Source of the DNA: Hevea brasiliensis
Taxonomy: Eukaryota; Streptophyta; Magnoliopsida; Malpighiales; Euphorbiaceae
DNA: 64,000 nucleotides
Reading direction: 5' to 3'
NCBI RefSeq assembly: GCF_030052815.1
Contig: NC_079501.1
Span: 41,349,593 to 41,413,592 of the forward strand
Shown here: positions 36,456 through 50,200 of the stretch, piece by piece
Position numbering within the stretch: position 1 is the stretch's first letter
How the letters are laid out: each line of letters starts with the position of its first letter
Notes under the pieces: model-generated
Database searches by the model: none
What the model saw: the letters and a program-made list of their open reading frames with translations, nothing else
Told to the model about the DNA's origin: nothing
Made by a program: the position numbers and the translations under genes

Positions 36456-38548
36456 TGATGGAGCAGGCGTGAAAAACACAAGATTATACCATTGAATTCA
36501 AAAATTTTCACCTAGGGTCACAAGCACCATGCAAGATTTATTTTTATCTATTTGATTTCAATGATAAACAACATATTAAAACTCTTTTAATATGTTTTTG
36601 GATCTGTATTTGCCATTTAAGATTTTAAAATTAATCAGATTAATTTTAGAACCCTAGATTAAATCAAGAACGATTACACTAACCTCTTGATGTCTTTGCC
36701 GCGTGTCTGCGCCTTTGAGATTCGTCTTGAGGACACGGATGTTGTCCCTCTAGCTTGTCCACACCAAGAACACCTATGGCAGCCCTTGAACAGCTTCTAA
36801 AGCCTTTTCTATTAATTAGAAATTCAAGTTCTGCCTTTTAAGAGATTAGAGATGCAAGCAGACACTAGAAACAATTTCTAGTGTTCTTAATTCAAGAGAT
36901 TGATGGCTAATCTCTTTGAATTGATGAGAGATGAAGAGAAATAGCTGGAGGCTCAAAGTGGCGTGACATATGAGAGGAGAGGCTGCTGGTTGTGTTTTCT
37001 TTTCATAACCCCACTTAAATAGCTAGGTTAACACATTAAACCCTAGCCACATGTCACCTTTTGATTAGCTCTAGGTTTAAGTGACCCAATCACATTGTGC
37101 CAAGTGTCAAACCTATATTTAATCTTGATTTTAATCATCTTACATGATTAAAAATATTTGCAAGCTTATGTGTTATGCCATGTGTCACCATCTCATGGTG
37201 CCACGTGTCACACTGCAAAATGACCAAAATGCCCCTGTGTCTTAATTTTGAGTTCTTAACCCAAAATAATTATTTTCTTCTTCTAATTAATTTATATCAA
37301 ATATAAATTAATTAATTAATCTCTATTAATTAATTTCTCATCAATTAAATTCATATTTAAACACTTTAAATATAAATTTAATTTATACTACACATCCAAT
37401 AATCTAGATTTGGTTTCAAGTCATGCTAGGGACTTTGCAATTTAATTGCAAACCAAATCTATTTAATTAATCAATTAAACTCTTTAATTAATTAATTAAA
37501 TCATATTTAAATAGGTGATAACTTGTGTATGTGTGTGACTTACTAGGCTCATCACTAATTGGCAATGAGACATGATATCAACTCTTAATATCATCGAACT
37601 CTTTCTTACCATAAATGATTTCTCTAAATCATTTTATGAACCTCATAGACCATGGTTAACACCTAGCATAGTATGCCATGGCCACCCAATTAGTAATAAG
37701 GTTTACCTTAAATGAACCTATAATCATATGTTACCATGCACTAGAATCTCTCTGTTACAAAATCCCAACTCAATCTGGAGTCATGGTTTATGTCAAACTC
37801 CATTTGCTATGAATATTATGTTCTCTTTTAATTCCAGTTCTTGATTAAAAGATTTTTCTCATCAGAAACTCTTTTCTGAATAAATCTATCTGTCCTGGCC
37901 AGGAACTTGAAACATCAAGAACAATTAAATGAACATAGGATTTTATCTCTATTTACTTAGAGGAACAAATTCCTTCTTGATCAACACCTACCTCCATATA
38001 TAACTAGCAGGAGCCAACACATGCCCATATACCCATACATAGTACAAGTATGAAAGCGATATCAAACTCAAACTACCTATATACAAGATAAGCTGCTATC
38101 TCAGTCTAAAGATTATATGCATCGATATGATTTATGACAAAAGCTTGAAAAGAGTATACTCCATGTGCTTGTCATAAGTGTCAGTTCGCCTACTTATCAT
38201 TTATAAGTGCCTATCATGTTTGTTATATGGCATGAGACTCACCATTCCATCTTATTTATATCTCATATAAATAACTTGGGAACAAACATGAATACAATCT
38301 TTCTGGATAAGTCATGTCCTTATTATGAAGTATCCTCGATTGTGAACCTATTTATGATACTTTGTGCTAGAAATATTGTCACTCATATTCTTAACAACTT
38401 AAGAATAATATTTCTAACAAAATATCAATGGACCTTTTCTATTACACATAAATATATTATGTAAACGGAAAAGTGGAAATGCCTTTTATTATTAAAAATA
38501 TGTACAAGATACATACTAAATGATATGCTCTAGGGCATACTACTAACA
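36456..38548 (-). repeat. Copia3 5' LTR (2093 bp)
   Basis: Ends CTACTAACA and is followed by TTCTA. It contains the G-box (37202-37207) and a TATA-like TATTTAA (37015-37021, minus). Compared with the 3' LTR it has many small differences at CAG/CTG sites. Confidence 0.92.
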
Positions 38549-38553
38549 TTCTA

Positions 38554-38865
38554 ATGCCATAAGAACCTTAATAACCCTTCTCCGGAGTCTCAATAATTAT
38601 TTTATAATCTTTCCCCCTGGTCTAGGCCTGCTAACGGCCTTCACCGTCACTTCTCTTTCGGGTTACCCATCCTTGGTGTTTCGGCTCGTTTAACCTTAGT
38701 GTATTTGGTTTCTAAAATTTTTCTTTGATTTTTATGAGCATTATTTAGTTACTTGATAACTCCTCACTCTAGTCTATTTATAATTTCAAACATTCTAACT
38801 GCTCGGACCAGCATTGGTCACCGGAACAGTAGACTGTACGGTTTAGCTAAAGTGAGGATGTTACA
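38554..38865 (-). repeat. Element E 3' LTR, proximal segment
   Basis: First ~310 bp of E's 3' LTR, resuming after copia3 and ending GATGTTACA at 38865 (reverse of TGTAACATC). The reversed polypurine tract CTCTTCCCCTCT is at 38867-38878. Confidence 0.88.
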
Positions 38866-38876
38866 ACTCTTCCCCT

Positions 38877-41800
38877 CTAATAAAAATTTCGTCCTCGAAA
38901 TTTACCTGATGCAAACAGTTGAGGGAACTGTTGCCTCATCATCTCTTCACTTTCCCAAGTTGCCTCCTCGGTGTTGTGGTGCTTCCAAAGCACTTTCACC
39001 AATGGAATCTGCTTATTCCTCAACTCTTTTACTTCCCGAGCCAGGATCCCTATGGGTTCCTCTTCATATGTCAAATCTGGTTGTACTTCAATTTCTTCCA
39101 TGGAGATGACATGTGAAGGATCTGAGCGGTATCTTCTTAGCACAGAAACGTGGAACACATTGTGGATCTTATCCAGCTCTGGTGGTAAAGCTAGACTATA
39201 GGCTACTGGTCCCACGCGTTCAATAACTTCATATGGGCCAATGAACCTAGGGCTTAACTTACCCTTTCTTTCAAACCTCAGTATTTTCTTCCATGGTGAA
39301 ACTTTGAGAAACACTTTATCACCAACTGTATATTCTATCTCTTTTCTCTTCAGGTCGGCATAAGACTTCTGTCTATCGGAGGCAATCTTCAGGTTAGCTT
39401 TGATTATTTTCACTTTTTCCTCAGTCTGTTTCACAGTGCAGCCCTACCAGCTTATCTTCGCCCAATTCAGTCCAGCACACTGGAGTTCTACATTTCCTCC
39501 CATACAGTGCTTCATACAAGGCCATTTGGATGCTAGCTTGATAGCTATTGTTGTATGCAATTTCTGCCAGTGGAAGGTATCTATCCCAACTTCCCTCAAA
39601 CTCAATGACATAACTCCTCAGCATATCCTCAAGGACCTGACATGTATTTCATGTTATTATTATCATTTCAGTTCAATATTTGCATTAGTTCAATTGGTTT
39701 CAGTTGTTTACCTGGATTACTCTTTCTGATTGCCCATCCGTCTGGGGATGGAAAGCTGTACTGAAATGGAGTTGTGTACCCAAGGATTCATGCAACTTCT
39801 TCCAGAATCTTGATGTAAACCTTGGGTCTCGGTCAGATATGATAGAAAGTGGGATTCCATGCAGCCTAACTATCTCACTTATATACAATTCTGCTAGCTT
39901 CTCCAGTGAGTAGTCAGTCCTAACTGGCAGAAAATGTGCTGACTTCGTCAATCTATCCACTATCACCCACACTGCATCATGCTTCCTTTGGGTGAGAGGT
40001 AGACCACTAACAAAATCCATAGTAACCCGGTCCCATTTCCATTCAGGTATGGTTATAGGCTGTAACAAACCCGATAGAACTTGATGTTCTGCCTTAACTT
40101 GCTGACATGTTAACACACTTAGTCACATAGTCAGCTATATCCCTCTTCATACCAGGCCACCAATAATGAGGCTTCAAATCATTATACATTTTTGTGCTCC
40201 CCGGATGCATAGCATAAACACTAGTGTGTGCTTCTTTCAGAATATTAGTCTTCAGTTCCCCATCATCTGGTACACACACTCTTCCTCTGTAGTATAGACA
40301 CCCATCTGCTTTCACCTCATATTCAGTTTCCTTCCCCTCAGGAATTTTAGCCATAATTACCATTACTTTTTCATCTGCCCTCTGCCCATCTTGTATCTGC
40401 CGTAGCAGGTTGGCCTCACTTGCAACTCAGCCAAAATAGCTCCATCTTGAGCTAAGGACAGATAGGCATTGAGTGATCTTAAAGCTGTGACGGACTTCCT
40501 GCTTAAAGCATCAGCAACTACATTTGCCTTCCCAGGATGATAATCAATCACACAGTCATAGTCCTTCAGGAACTCAATCCATCGCCTCTGCCTGAGGTTG
40601 AGCTCCTTTTGGGTTGGCAAGTATTTTAGGCTCTTGTGGTCCGTATAGATGTAGCATTTTTCACCATATAAGTAATGCCTCCATATCTTCAGTGCGAAGA
40701 TAATTGCTGCTAACTCCAGGTCATGAGTAGGGTAGTTCTGTTCATGTGGCCTTAACTGCCTGGAAGCATAGGCGACCACTTTTCCCTCTTGCATCAAGAC
40801 ACACCCTAGCCCATTATGTGAGGCATCACTGTAGACCACAAAGTCTTTTCCCGACACTGGCTATGTTAACACTTGTGCTTTTGTCAACATAGCCTTCAGC
40901 CTCTCAAAAATGGCTTGGCACTTGTCGTTCCAGCCAAATTTCACATTCTTGTGTAACAACTTAGTCATTGGAGGAAAATCCCTTCACAAATCTTCGGTAA
41001 TACCCAGCTAGCCCCAAGAAACTTCTGACCTCAGTTGCATTTCTAGGAGGCTTCCATTCCATCACTGCTTCTATCTTTTTGGGATCTACTCTAATCCCCT
41101 CAGCTGATACTATGTGTCCAAGAAAGGAGATCTCATTCATCCAAAAATCACACTTGGACAACTTAGCATACAGCTTCTTTTCTCGCAGGGTTTGCAGAAC
41201 AATTCTCAAATGTTCATCATGTTCTTCCCTGGTCTTGGAATACACCAGAATATCATCAATAAAGACCACTATAAACCGATCTAAGTATGGATGGAAGATA
41301 CGGTTCATAAGGTGCATAAATGCTGCTAGTGCATTTGTTAACCCAAACGGCATCACTAGAAATTCATAGTGCCCATACCGGATTCTAAATGCAGTTTTTA
41401 ACACATCTGCATCCTTTACCCTCAACTGATGATACCCTGATCTGAGATCAATTTTCAAAAATACACTAGCTCCCTTCAACTGATCCAACAGATCGTCAAT
41501 TCTGGGTAATGGATATTTATTCTTTACAGTTATTTTATTCAACTGCCGATAATCAATACACAATCTCAAGGTTCCATCCTTCTTCTTCACAAATAGTACC
41601 GGAGCTCCCCATGGTGACACACTGGGGCGTATGAACCCCTTATCAAGCAACTCTTGCAACTGAATTTTCAACTCCCTCAATTCAGTGGGTGCCATCCTAT
41701 AAGGAGCAATAGAAATGGGTGCTGTACCCGGCATTACCTCAATAGCAAACTCGACTTCCCTTTCTGGTGGTAAACCAGGCAACTCTTTAGGAAATACATC

Positions 41801-43583
41801 TGGGAAGTCTCTTACTGTGGGTATGTCACACAGATCTGGCTTAGCCTGCCTAGTATCCACCACATGTGCTAGGTAGGCTTCACAGCCTTTTCTCATCATT
41901 CTTCTTGCAACTGTGGCTGAGATGACATTGGACAAGAAATCTGTCCTTTCCCCCACAACTGTGATCTCATTACCCCCAGGAGTTTTCAAAGAAATCCTCT
42001 TTAGTTTACAATCAACTATTGCCTGATGACGTGACAACTAGTCCATTCCCAAAATCACGTCAAACTCGTAGAAGGGCAATTCAATTAGGTCTGCCGAGAA
42101 TTCATGCTCCTGAATTCTCAACGGGCAACCTTTATACACCTTATTCGCTACCACACTGTGGCCTAGTGGATTTGTGACCAGAATGTCTTGATCACTCTCC
42201 TCTACTGGAACTCTCCTCTCTATGGGTAGTTTGATGCAAATGTAGGAATGAGTGGATCCTGGATCCACCAATGCATGTACAGAAGTGTTGTAGAGGGAAA
42301 ACGTACCCCTGATGACATCCGGGCATCTTGCTCCTCCTGAGCTCTGATGGCATAAGCCCTGGCTGGTATTTTAGTGTCTGGCCTCTCGGTGGCTCGAGAT
42401 CACGAGCCTCAGTGATGGACCAGCTGCCTCAGGTTTACCAGGTTTCCTACCCCTTTGTGGTGCAGGAGCAGGCCTGTCAGTTTGTGTTGGAGCAACAGTA
42501 GTAGTCCTCTTCGGACAATTCTTGATCTGATGTTCTGTCGATCCACACCGTAAGCATGCACCGGTCACTCGCCAACACTCCCCCTTATGCCACTTCGGAC
42601 AGTATTGACAAGCAGAAGATGCAGGGGCTGGTCCCTAAACATCGTCCTGAGAGGCGCCCATTGATGGTGTGGGTGGCCTCTCCTAGGTGTAAATTGTGGT
42701 GCAGGCCCCTGAGGTGACCACGACCACTGTGGTGGTCCTGAACTCTGAGCAGGAGGACCTTTACTTTTCTTGCTGGGAGCAGAGAATGCACTGGACTGAC
42801 CCGGACCTCTCTTCTGCTGTCTTTCCCTTCTATTTTGCTCATTGATTCTAACCCTTTCCACTTTTGATGCAGCATCCACCAATTTAGAAAAATCCGTAAT
42901 CTCTAGTGCTGTGATCATGACTTTTATGTTGTCATTGAGCCCTTCCTCAAATCGTCTTCACCTCTCTGCCTCAGTAGGGACTATCTCCCTCCCATACCGG
43001 CTCAGTCTGACAAATTCACGCTCATACTCAGCCACTGACAACTATCTCTGTCTCAGACTGATAAATTCCCTTCTTCACTCCTCTAAATACACCTTGCTAA
43101 TATATTTCTTCCTGAACTCTGCAAGGAAGAATTCCCAGGTGATCCGTTCAGATTGCACCTCACTGGTTACTATGTCCCACCACTGATATGCGTCATCTTG
43201 AAATAGGGACACAGCACCTACCAGGTTCTGCTCAGGGGTGCAGTTTAGCTGTTTCAGTACTCTGATGGTTCTGTCCAACCAATTTTCTGCAGCCATGGGA
43301 TCATCCTCCCTCTTCCCAAAGAAGTCCACAGCCCCATGCTTCCTCAATTTCTCCAGATGAGTTTTCTGTGGCACTGGTGGAGGTTGTGGCTGTGGTTGTG
43401 GTGGTGGAATTGCCCCCATCATTTGCCAATAAAACTCGGTCATTTGCTGGAATAGAGCAAACTGAGGTTGAGCAGGTGCCTCAGCTGCTGGTGGAACAGA
43501 TTCTCCCTGCCCCCAGACTCAGCCCTTGGTGGAGCATGACTCTCCACCTCTTCATCAACTGCTCTTTACGAAGCAGGATCCAT
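38877..43583 (-). pseudogene. gag-pol: Element E gag-pol with chromodomain, frameshifted
   Basis: ATG at 43583 (MDPAS), with a stop five codons on where D has CAA. Gag covers about 43583-42380 and ends with a CCHC knuckle (CLRCGSTEHQIKNC) after a C..C..H..C motif. Protease has a VDPGSTHSYI active-site block (about 42268). TAG at 42038-42040 replaces TGG. The RT frame 42037-40961 carries the FIDD box at residues 259-262. RNase H (40857-40363) has [10 protein letters not shown]. Integrase spans about 40363-39421 with D in MDFVSGLP, D in SDRDPRF and E in GQSE, with a 75-bp intron after it. The final part, 39434-38877, has a chromodomain (residues about 117-180: LTYEEEP..IPLVKVLWKHH..EEATWE). Order PR-RT-RH-INT-chromodomain makes it a chromovirus, Tekay/Del-like. 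At least six frameshifts break it. Confidence 0.9.
39637..39711 (-). other. Intron in E integrase (75 bp, GT-AG)
   Basis: On the minus strand the codons for V-I-Q are followed by GTAAAC... and end ...ATGTCAG before GTC-CTT-GAG (V-L-E-D-M). It contains an in-frame TGA. Removing it joins the integrase exons in phase 0. D has a matching intron at 51180-51253. Confidence 0.78.
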
Positions 43584-43693
43584 GTCCTATTCAAAATAAG
43601 AAGACAAACAGACTGCATCAGTGTCACCTCAACATTTACAAATGTAATGCAATGGTATGTACTCTATCTAGGCCCAGAAACGCCTAAACTGAT

Positions 43694-43705
43694 GCTCTGA
43701 TACCA
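43694..43705 (-). other. Primer-binding site (tRNA-iMet), element E
   Basis: GCTCTGATACCA on the plus strand, five bases from the LTR edge at 43711. Confidence 0.9.
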
Positions 43706-43710
43706 CTAAA

Positions 43711-46700
43711 TGTGACACCCCTTACCCGTCTACAGTGTAGCTGAGCAAGTTATGCCACTCAGTGTGTCGGAACACCAATTCATGTTTCAATTTCAATTAA
43801 TCCTTTTTAATTCATTTATTTATAATTTTTGATAAAACTAAATTTTTTCGCAAATTTTATAGAAAATCCGGCAGAGTGCCGGCTATAAATTGGAAAAACA
43901 GTTCTTCTGAACCTGTTAAAAACACTCCCAATAATATCATCACCTTATTCTCAATCAACCTCCAATATATTCTCAACAATTTCTCAATTCACTTCAATAT
44001 CTCAAAATTTTCATTCATCTCATATCATACTAAATTCAATGAGAAACACTCATATTTATTTATGAACACAATTCATAGATAATTACAACAAAAATATGAT
44101 TACATGAGTTTATAATGTACATAACAAAAGTTTACAAAATACAAAATGGCAAAATATCAAAATATCCCAGATGGCCTAATGTCCTACTAAATGCGCTGCA
44201 ATGTGAGGTGACTCTGAACTCTGAGTGCAGATATGGTGGCTCACCCAGTATGCGGTCTGCTGGACTCCCCAGCTAAGTCTCCAGTACCTGCGCATGGCAA
44301 AAGTGACGCGCTAAGCAATTCTACTTAGTGGTGATAATATAAAATAAAATAAAATAAATTAAAATAAAATATGCAGAATGAATATTTACATTTCTGGGTA
44401 GACTTAGTTTCTAATATTTATTGCAGTGTTATTCGATTTAAGTTTGGTAAAATTTATTAACATTGCCCAAGTAACATAATTTAGTCAACTGGACTGGACA
44501 AACGGGTAAACTAGCACTGGGTACTAAGTACCTCGGACCATCACACCATCGGTCACATTGTGTCTCCCGGTGTGCAACAGAATAGCTAATAAGCTGTAAT
44601 AATTATCAGGGATTAAAGCCAAGTATAACAACTCAATATCATAGCCAAAGGCTATTATGTTACAGAATGGCATGGGAAGCCATGAAACATAGAATGGCAT
44701 GAAGCCATACGCAGTACTGCTAACAGAACCCTAGTGGCATGCCAACCTATCCAATCCAATCACATTAGGCCTACTAGGGCATTTAGCACTTTTCATTTAA
44801 GTAATTCTTTGAAATTGTATTTTTTTATGATTACTATTCACTTCATTGGTCAACTAAAATGTTGACTTTTGCATTGGCAATAGGTAAATTAATTTAAATA
44901 TCAACAACATACCACATTTTGCATTTTTAACTTGTTGGTATTGATTGCCAATACCATCCCTAAGCTTAATGATAATTAGACCAAAAATTTCAGTTTTCAT
45001 GCTTTGTCTTTACTGTTCCATTAGTCATCTTTGCAGTGGAATTTTGGAAAAGTGATCAACATGAAAGTTGTTCCTTATTTTGTCTAGATGAATTTCTTTT
45101 TTTTTTTGAATCACTCCATTTGGAGTTTTGTAGCTCAAGTTATGGCCTAAATACCATAACTGGCCGGATTAGGCGATTCAAATTCAGGCAAACCGATTAC
45201 GCAGATTTGGGGACTCAAGTTTGGTTGGCAATTTGACTAGGTTATGGTCATAATTTGGGTCAGGCTTCTTCATGCAAGTTGTTGGTCTATATGTCACCTT
45301 GTTGCTGGTAAAATTTCAGGTCAATTGGACCTTTCTACATTGAGTTATGGCCAAATGACCAAATACTGTTCATTTGGTCATTTTGCCCAGGCAAAGTGCA
45401 GGTCACCCGAATTAGGGCAAGCTTTTGGTCAAGTTGGTTTGGTTTTCTGGGCATGGTTTCTTCATCAAAGTTGTGCCATTATGTGTCTAGTTTCATGTCC
45501 AATTGGCCAAACACCAATTGAACCTCTACAATTCAATTTATGGCTGTCCAAACAGGCTGGACTCACAGCCAAACCTGCAGGTTACACAAGGCAGCCACTC
45601 CAACCTCAAATCCCATAACCCAATTCACTTCATTTCTGGTTCAAACCAAACCAAATGGTCACTAATTGACCATTAAAACCTACTTCCATCATCACAAGAT
45701 CAAAGTCTCATTTTTCAACCCAAACCCTAACTCAACAATTTCAAACTCATGCATTTTCACTTTATTTCATCAATCTACTTAGAAAATACATATTGTGGGC
45801 AGCCCTAATATCCTTTTAACTTCATTAAATTCAACACCATCAAACCCTAACCATGGCTGCCAAAAATAAGGGATGGCATACCAATGTCTTTCATCAAGTT
45901 TCTTTGTCATTTAATCACCAATATAGTGCTTAAACATGAAATTGAATTGAAATTTAAGGTTTTGGTCACTAACCTCTTATGGAGTGAGATTTCTCACTTG
46001 CTAGGGTTCCTCTTTTTCTTTTCCTTTTGCTCCCAAAAGACTTGCCAAGAGGTAAGAACACTTTTTTGTGCTGCTAGGTTATGATTTTGTTGGGTAGAAA
46101 TTGGTGAATCAAGCTTTGAAAAGCTTGAATATGCTTAGCTATGGAAGAGGTGGGTGACGGCAAGGAAGGTGGGAGAAGCTTTCTGTTTGTTTTTTTTTTC
46201 TTCATTTTCCAGCCCATTAAGTCTCTTTTAAATTAGCTTAGGCCATGTGTCAACCTTGGATTGGTTGGGAGAATTTTAATGACATCATGATGATGTCATT
46301 ATTCCATTTTCTTTTAATTTCTCACCATTTCTTGTCTATTTAATTTCAATTAAATTTTTAACAAAATTTATTCATATTTTATGTCATATAATTCATTTAC
46401 ATAAATGGACAAGTTGGTCAAAAATTATCTCTGTAGACGAAATGACCAAAATGCCCTCCGTTTGGCTTATCGAGCCAAAATTGTGTGTACCGATAGAAAA
46501 AATTTTCTAAGTATTTTCTTGGCATTCTAATGCCATAAGAACCTTAATAACCCTTCTCCAGAGTCTCAATAATTATTTTATAATTTTCCCCCCTGGTCTA
46601 GGGCTGCTAACGGCCTTCACCGTCAGTTCCCTTTCGGGTTACCCATCCTTGGTGTTTCGGCTCGTTTAACCTTAGTGTATTTGGTTTCTAAAACTTTTCT

Positions 46701-46841
46701 TTGATTTTTATGAGCATTATTTAGTTACTTGATAACTCCTCACTCTAGTCTATTTATAATTTCAAACATTCTAACTGCCCGGACCAATATTGGTCACCGG
46801 AATAGTAGACTGTACGGTCTAGCTAAAGTGAGGACGTTAAA
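43711..46841 (-). repeat. Element E 5' LTR (3131 bp)
   Basis: Runs from TGTGACACCCC at 43711 to GTTAAA at 46841, before the TGAAG duplication. Matches the joined 3' LTR almost throughout. The paired hairpins are at 44290-44328. Confidence 0.9.
44290..44328 (-). other. Paired hairpins in E 5' LTR
   Basis: Hairpin 1 arm CTAAGTA pairs TGCTTAG through a T-G wobble, and hairpin 2 arm GCGCGT pairs ATGCGC through a G-T wobble. Both changes relative to the 3' LTR keep the stems. Confidence 0.65.
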
Positions 46842-47164
46842 TGAAGTGAACAAAAAAGTTTTAAAAATAGTATTGTGATTTGAGATTGAAATTTTGAGAT
46901 TGACTTGAATGTGTATAATGGATTTTAGATTTGGAAATTATTTTGGAAGCGTTTTTAAACAAGTTCAGAAGAACTGTTTTTCTAATTTACAGCCAGCACT
47001 CTGCCGGATTTTTTATAAAATTTGCGGATAAATTTAGATTTATTAAAATTGAAAATAAATGAATTATAAGGGGATAAATTGTAATAGAAACATAAATTGG
47101 TGCTCCGGCACATTGAGTGGCATAACTTGCTCGGCTACACTGTAGATGGGTAAGGGGTTTCACA
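46842..47164 (+). repeat. Element D 5' LTR, segment 3
   Basis: Resumes at the right TGAAG copy and matches 53925-54246 of D's 3' LTR. Ends TTTCACA at 47164. Confidence 0.88.
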
Positions 47165-47169
47165 TTTAG

Positions 47170-47181
47170 TGGTATCAGAGC
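47170..47181 (+). other. Primer-binding site (tRNA-iMet), element D
   Basis: TGGTATCAGAGC, five bases after the LTR. Confidence 0.92.
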
Positions 47182-47292
47182 ATTGGTTTAGGCATTTCTG
47201 GGCCTAGATAGAGTACATACTATTGCATTGCATTTGTAAGTGTTGAGGCAACACTGATGTAGATCTGTTTGTTTTCTTATTTTGAATAGGAT

Positions 47293-50200
47293 ATGGATCC
47301 TGCTTCGCAAAGAGCAGTTGATGAAGAGGTGGAGAGTCGTGTTCCACCAAGGGCTGAGTTTGGGGGCAGGGGAGAACCTGCTCCACCAGCAGCTGAGTCA
47401 CCTGCCCAACCTTAATTTGCACTATTTCAACAAATGACCGAGTTTTACCAGCAAATGATGGGGGCAATTCCACCACCACAACCACAGCCACAACCTTCAC
47501 CAGCACCACAGAAATCTCACATGGAGAAATTAAGAAAGCATGGGGCTGTGGACTTCTTTGGGAAGAGGGACGATGATCCCATGGCCACAGAAAACTTGTT
47601 AGATAGAACCATCAGAGTGCTGAAACAGCTAAATTGCACCCCTGAGTAGAACCTGGTGGGTGCTATGTCCCTATTTCAGGATGATGCATATTAGTGGTGG
47701 GACACAGTAACCAGTGAGGTGCAACCTGAACGGATCACTTGGGAATTCTTCCTCATAGAGTTTAGGAGGAAATATATTAGCAAAGTGTATTTGGAAGAGC
47801 AAAGAAGGGAATTTATTAGTTTGAGACAAAGAAAGTTGTTAGTGGCTGAGTATGAGCGTGAGTTTGTCAGACTGAGCCAGTATGGGAGGGAGATAGTCCC
47901 TACAAGGGTAGAGAGGTGCAGATGGTTTGAAGAAGGGCTCAATGACAACATCAAAGTCATGATCACAGCACTGGAGATCACGGATTTTTCTAAACTGGTA
48001 GATGCAGCATCAAAAGTGGAAAGGGTCAGAATCAATGAATAAAATAGAAGGAAAAGACAGCAGAAGAGGGGTCCAGGTCAGTTCAGTACATTTTCTGATC
48101 TCAGCAAGAAGAGTAAGTGTCCTCCTGCTCAGAGTTCAAGACCACCACAGGGTCAGGGCTAGTCTCAGGGGCCCAGACCACAGTTCACAGCTAGGAGAGG
48201 CCAATCCACACCATCAATGGGCAGCTCTCCAGGGATGGTGTTTAGGGGACCAGCCCCTACATCTTCTGCTTGTCAGTACTGTCAGAAGTGGCATAAGGGG
48301 GAATGTTGGCGAGTGACCGGTGCATGTTTACGGTATGGATCGATAGAACATCAGATCAATAATTGTCCGAGGAGGACTACTACTGTTGCTCCAACACAAA
48401 CTGATAGACCTGCTCCTGCACCACAAAGGGGTAGGAAGCCCGATAAACCTGAGGTAGCTGGTCCATCACTGAGGCCTGCATCTGAGTCAGCTGAGAGACC
48501 AGACACTAGAATACCTACGAGAGCCTATGCCATCAGAGCTCAGGAGGAGCAAGATGCCCCAGATGTCATCATGGGTATATTTTCCCTCTACAACACTTCT
48601 GTAGATGCATTGGTGGATCCAAGATCCACTCATTCCTACATTTGCATCAAACTACCCATAGAGAGGGGAGTTTCAGTAGAGGAGAGTGATCAAGACATTC
48701 TAGTCACAAATCCACTGGGCCATAGTGTGGTAGTGAATAAAGTGTATAAAGGTTGCCTGTTGAGGATTCAGGGGTATGAATTCTCGGCAGACCTAATTGA
48801 ATTACCCTTCCACGAGTTTGACGTGATTTTCGGTATGGACTGGTTGTCACGTTATCAGGCAATAGTTGATTGCAAATTGAAGAGAATTTCTCTGAAAACT
48901 TTTGAGGGTAATGAGATTACTGTTGTGGGTGAAAGGACAGATTTCCTGTCCAATTTTATATCAGCCACAGTTGCAAGAAGATTGATGAGAAAAGGCTGTG
49001 AAGCTTACCTAGCACACGTGGTTGATACTAGGCAAGCTAAGCCAAACCTGAGTGATATACCCACAGTGAGAGACTTCCCAGATGTACTTCCTAAAGAGTT
49101 GCCTGGTTTACCACCAGAAAGGGAAGTCGAGTTTGCTATCGAGGTAATGCCGGGTACAGCACCCATTTCTATTGCTCCTTATAGGATGGCACCCACTAAA
49201 TTGAGGGAGTTGAAAACTCAGTTGCAAGAGTTGCTTGATAAGGGGTTCATACGCCCCAGTGTGTCACCATGGGGAGCTTCGGTGCTATTTGTGAAGAAGA
49301 AGGATGGAACCTTGAGATTGTGTATTAATTACCGGCTGTTAAACAAAGTAACTGTGAAGAACAAATATCCATTGCCCAGAATTGATGATCTATTTGATTA
49401 GTTAAAAGGAGCTGCTGCATTTTCAAAAATTGATCTCAAATCAAGGTATCATCAGTTGAGGGTAAAGGATGCAGATGTGTCAAAAACTGCATTCAGAACC
49501 CAGTATGGGCACTATGAATTTTTAGTGATGCCGTTTGGTTTGACAAATACACCAGCAGCATTTATGGACCTTATGAACCATATCTTCCATCCATACTTAG
49601 ATCGGTTTGTAGTGGTCTTCATTGATGATATTCTAGTGTATTCCAAGACCATGGAAGAACATGATGAACATTTGAGGATTGTTCTGCAAACCTTACGAGA
49701 AAAGAAGCTGTATGCTAAGTTGTCCAAGTGTGACTTCTGGATGAGTGAGATCTCTTTTCTTGGACACATAGTATCAGTTGAGGGGATTAGAGTGGATCCC
49801 AAAAGGATAGAAGCAATGATTGAATGGAAGCCTCCCAGAAATACAACTGAGGTCAGAAGTTTTTTGGGGTTAGCTGGGTATTATAGAAGATTTGTGAAGG
49901 GGTTCTCTCTTATAGCTGCTCCAATGACCAAGTTGTTGCACAAGAATGTGAAATTTGGCTGGAACGATGAGTGTTAAGCCAGTTTTGAGAGGCTAAAGGC
50001 TATGTTGATAGAAGCACCAGTGTTAACACAGCCAGTGTCGGGAAAAGACTTTGTGGTCTACAGTGATGCCTCGGATAATGGGCTAAGGTGTGTGTTGATG
50101 CAAGAGGGGAAAGTGATAGCCTATGCTTCCAGGCAGTTAAGGCCACATGAATAGAACTACCCTACTCATAACCTGGAGTTAGTAGCAATTATCTTCACAC

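Larger units (their letters stand above)
29034..38548 (-). mobile_element. Copia3: complete Ty1/copia retrotransposon, reverse (9515 bp)
   Basis: LTRs 29034-31132 and 36456-38548, flanked by perfect TTCTA duplications (29029-29033 and 38549-38553). Same family as copia1 and copia2. The primer-binding site is at 36442-36453, the leader at 34697-36440 and gag-pol at 31147-34696. It sits in the 3' LTR of E. Confidence 0.95.
26192..46841 (-). mobile_element. Element E: complete Ty3/gypsy chromovirus, reverse, with copia3 inside
   Basis: Reverse element with its 5' LTR at 43711-46841 and its 3' LTR at 26192-38865 (split by copia3). Flanks are TGAAG on both sides (26187-26191 and 46842-46846), and D's LTR reads through once E is removed. 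The internal region has a tRNA-iMet primer-binding site, gag, protease, RT/RNase H, integrase, chromodomain and a polypurine tract. Without copia3 it is about 11.1 kb. LTR lengths are about 3154 and 3131 bp. Confidence 0.93.

Noticed and set aside
43368..43700. Forward frame opposite the start of E gag, with the equivalent at 47204-47509 in D
   Set aside because: Antisense to the proline/glutamine-rich Gag N-terminus; low-complexity complement gives long open frames.
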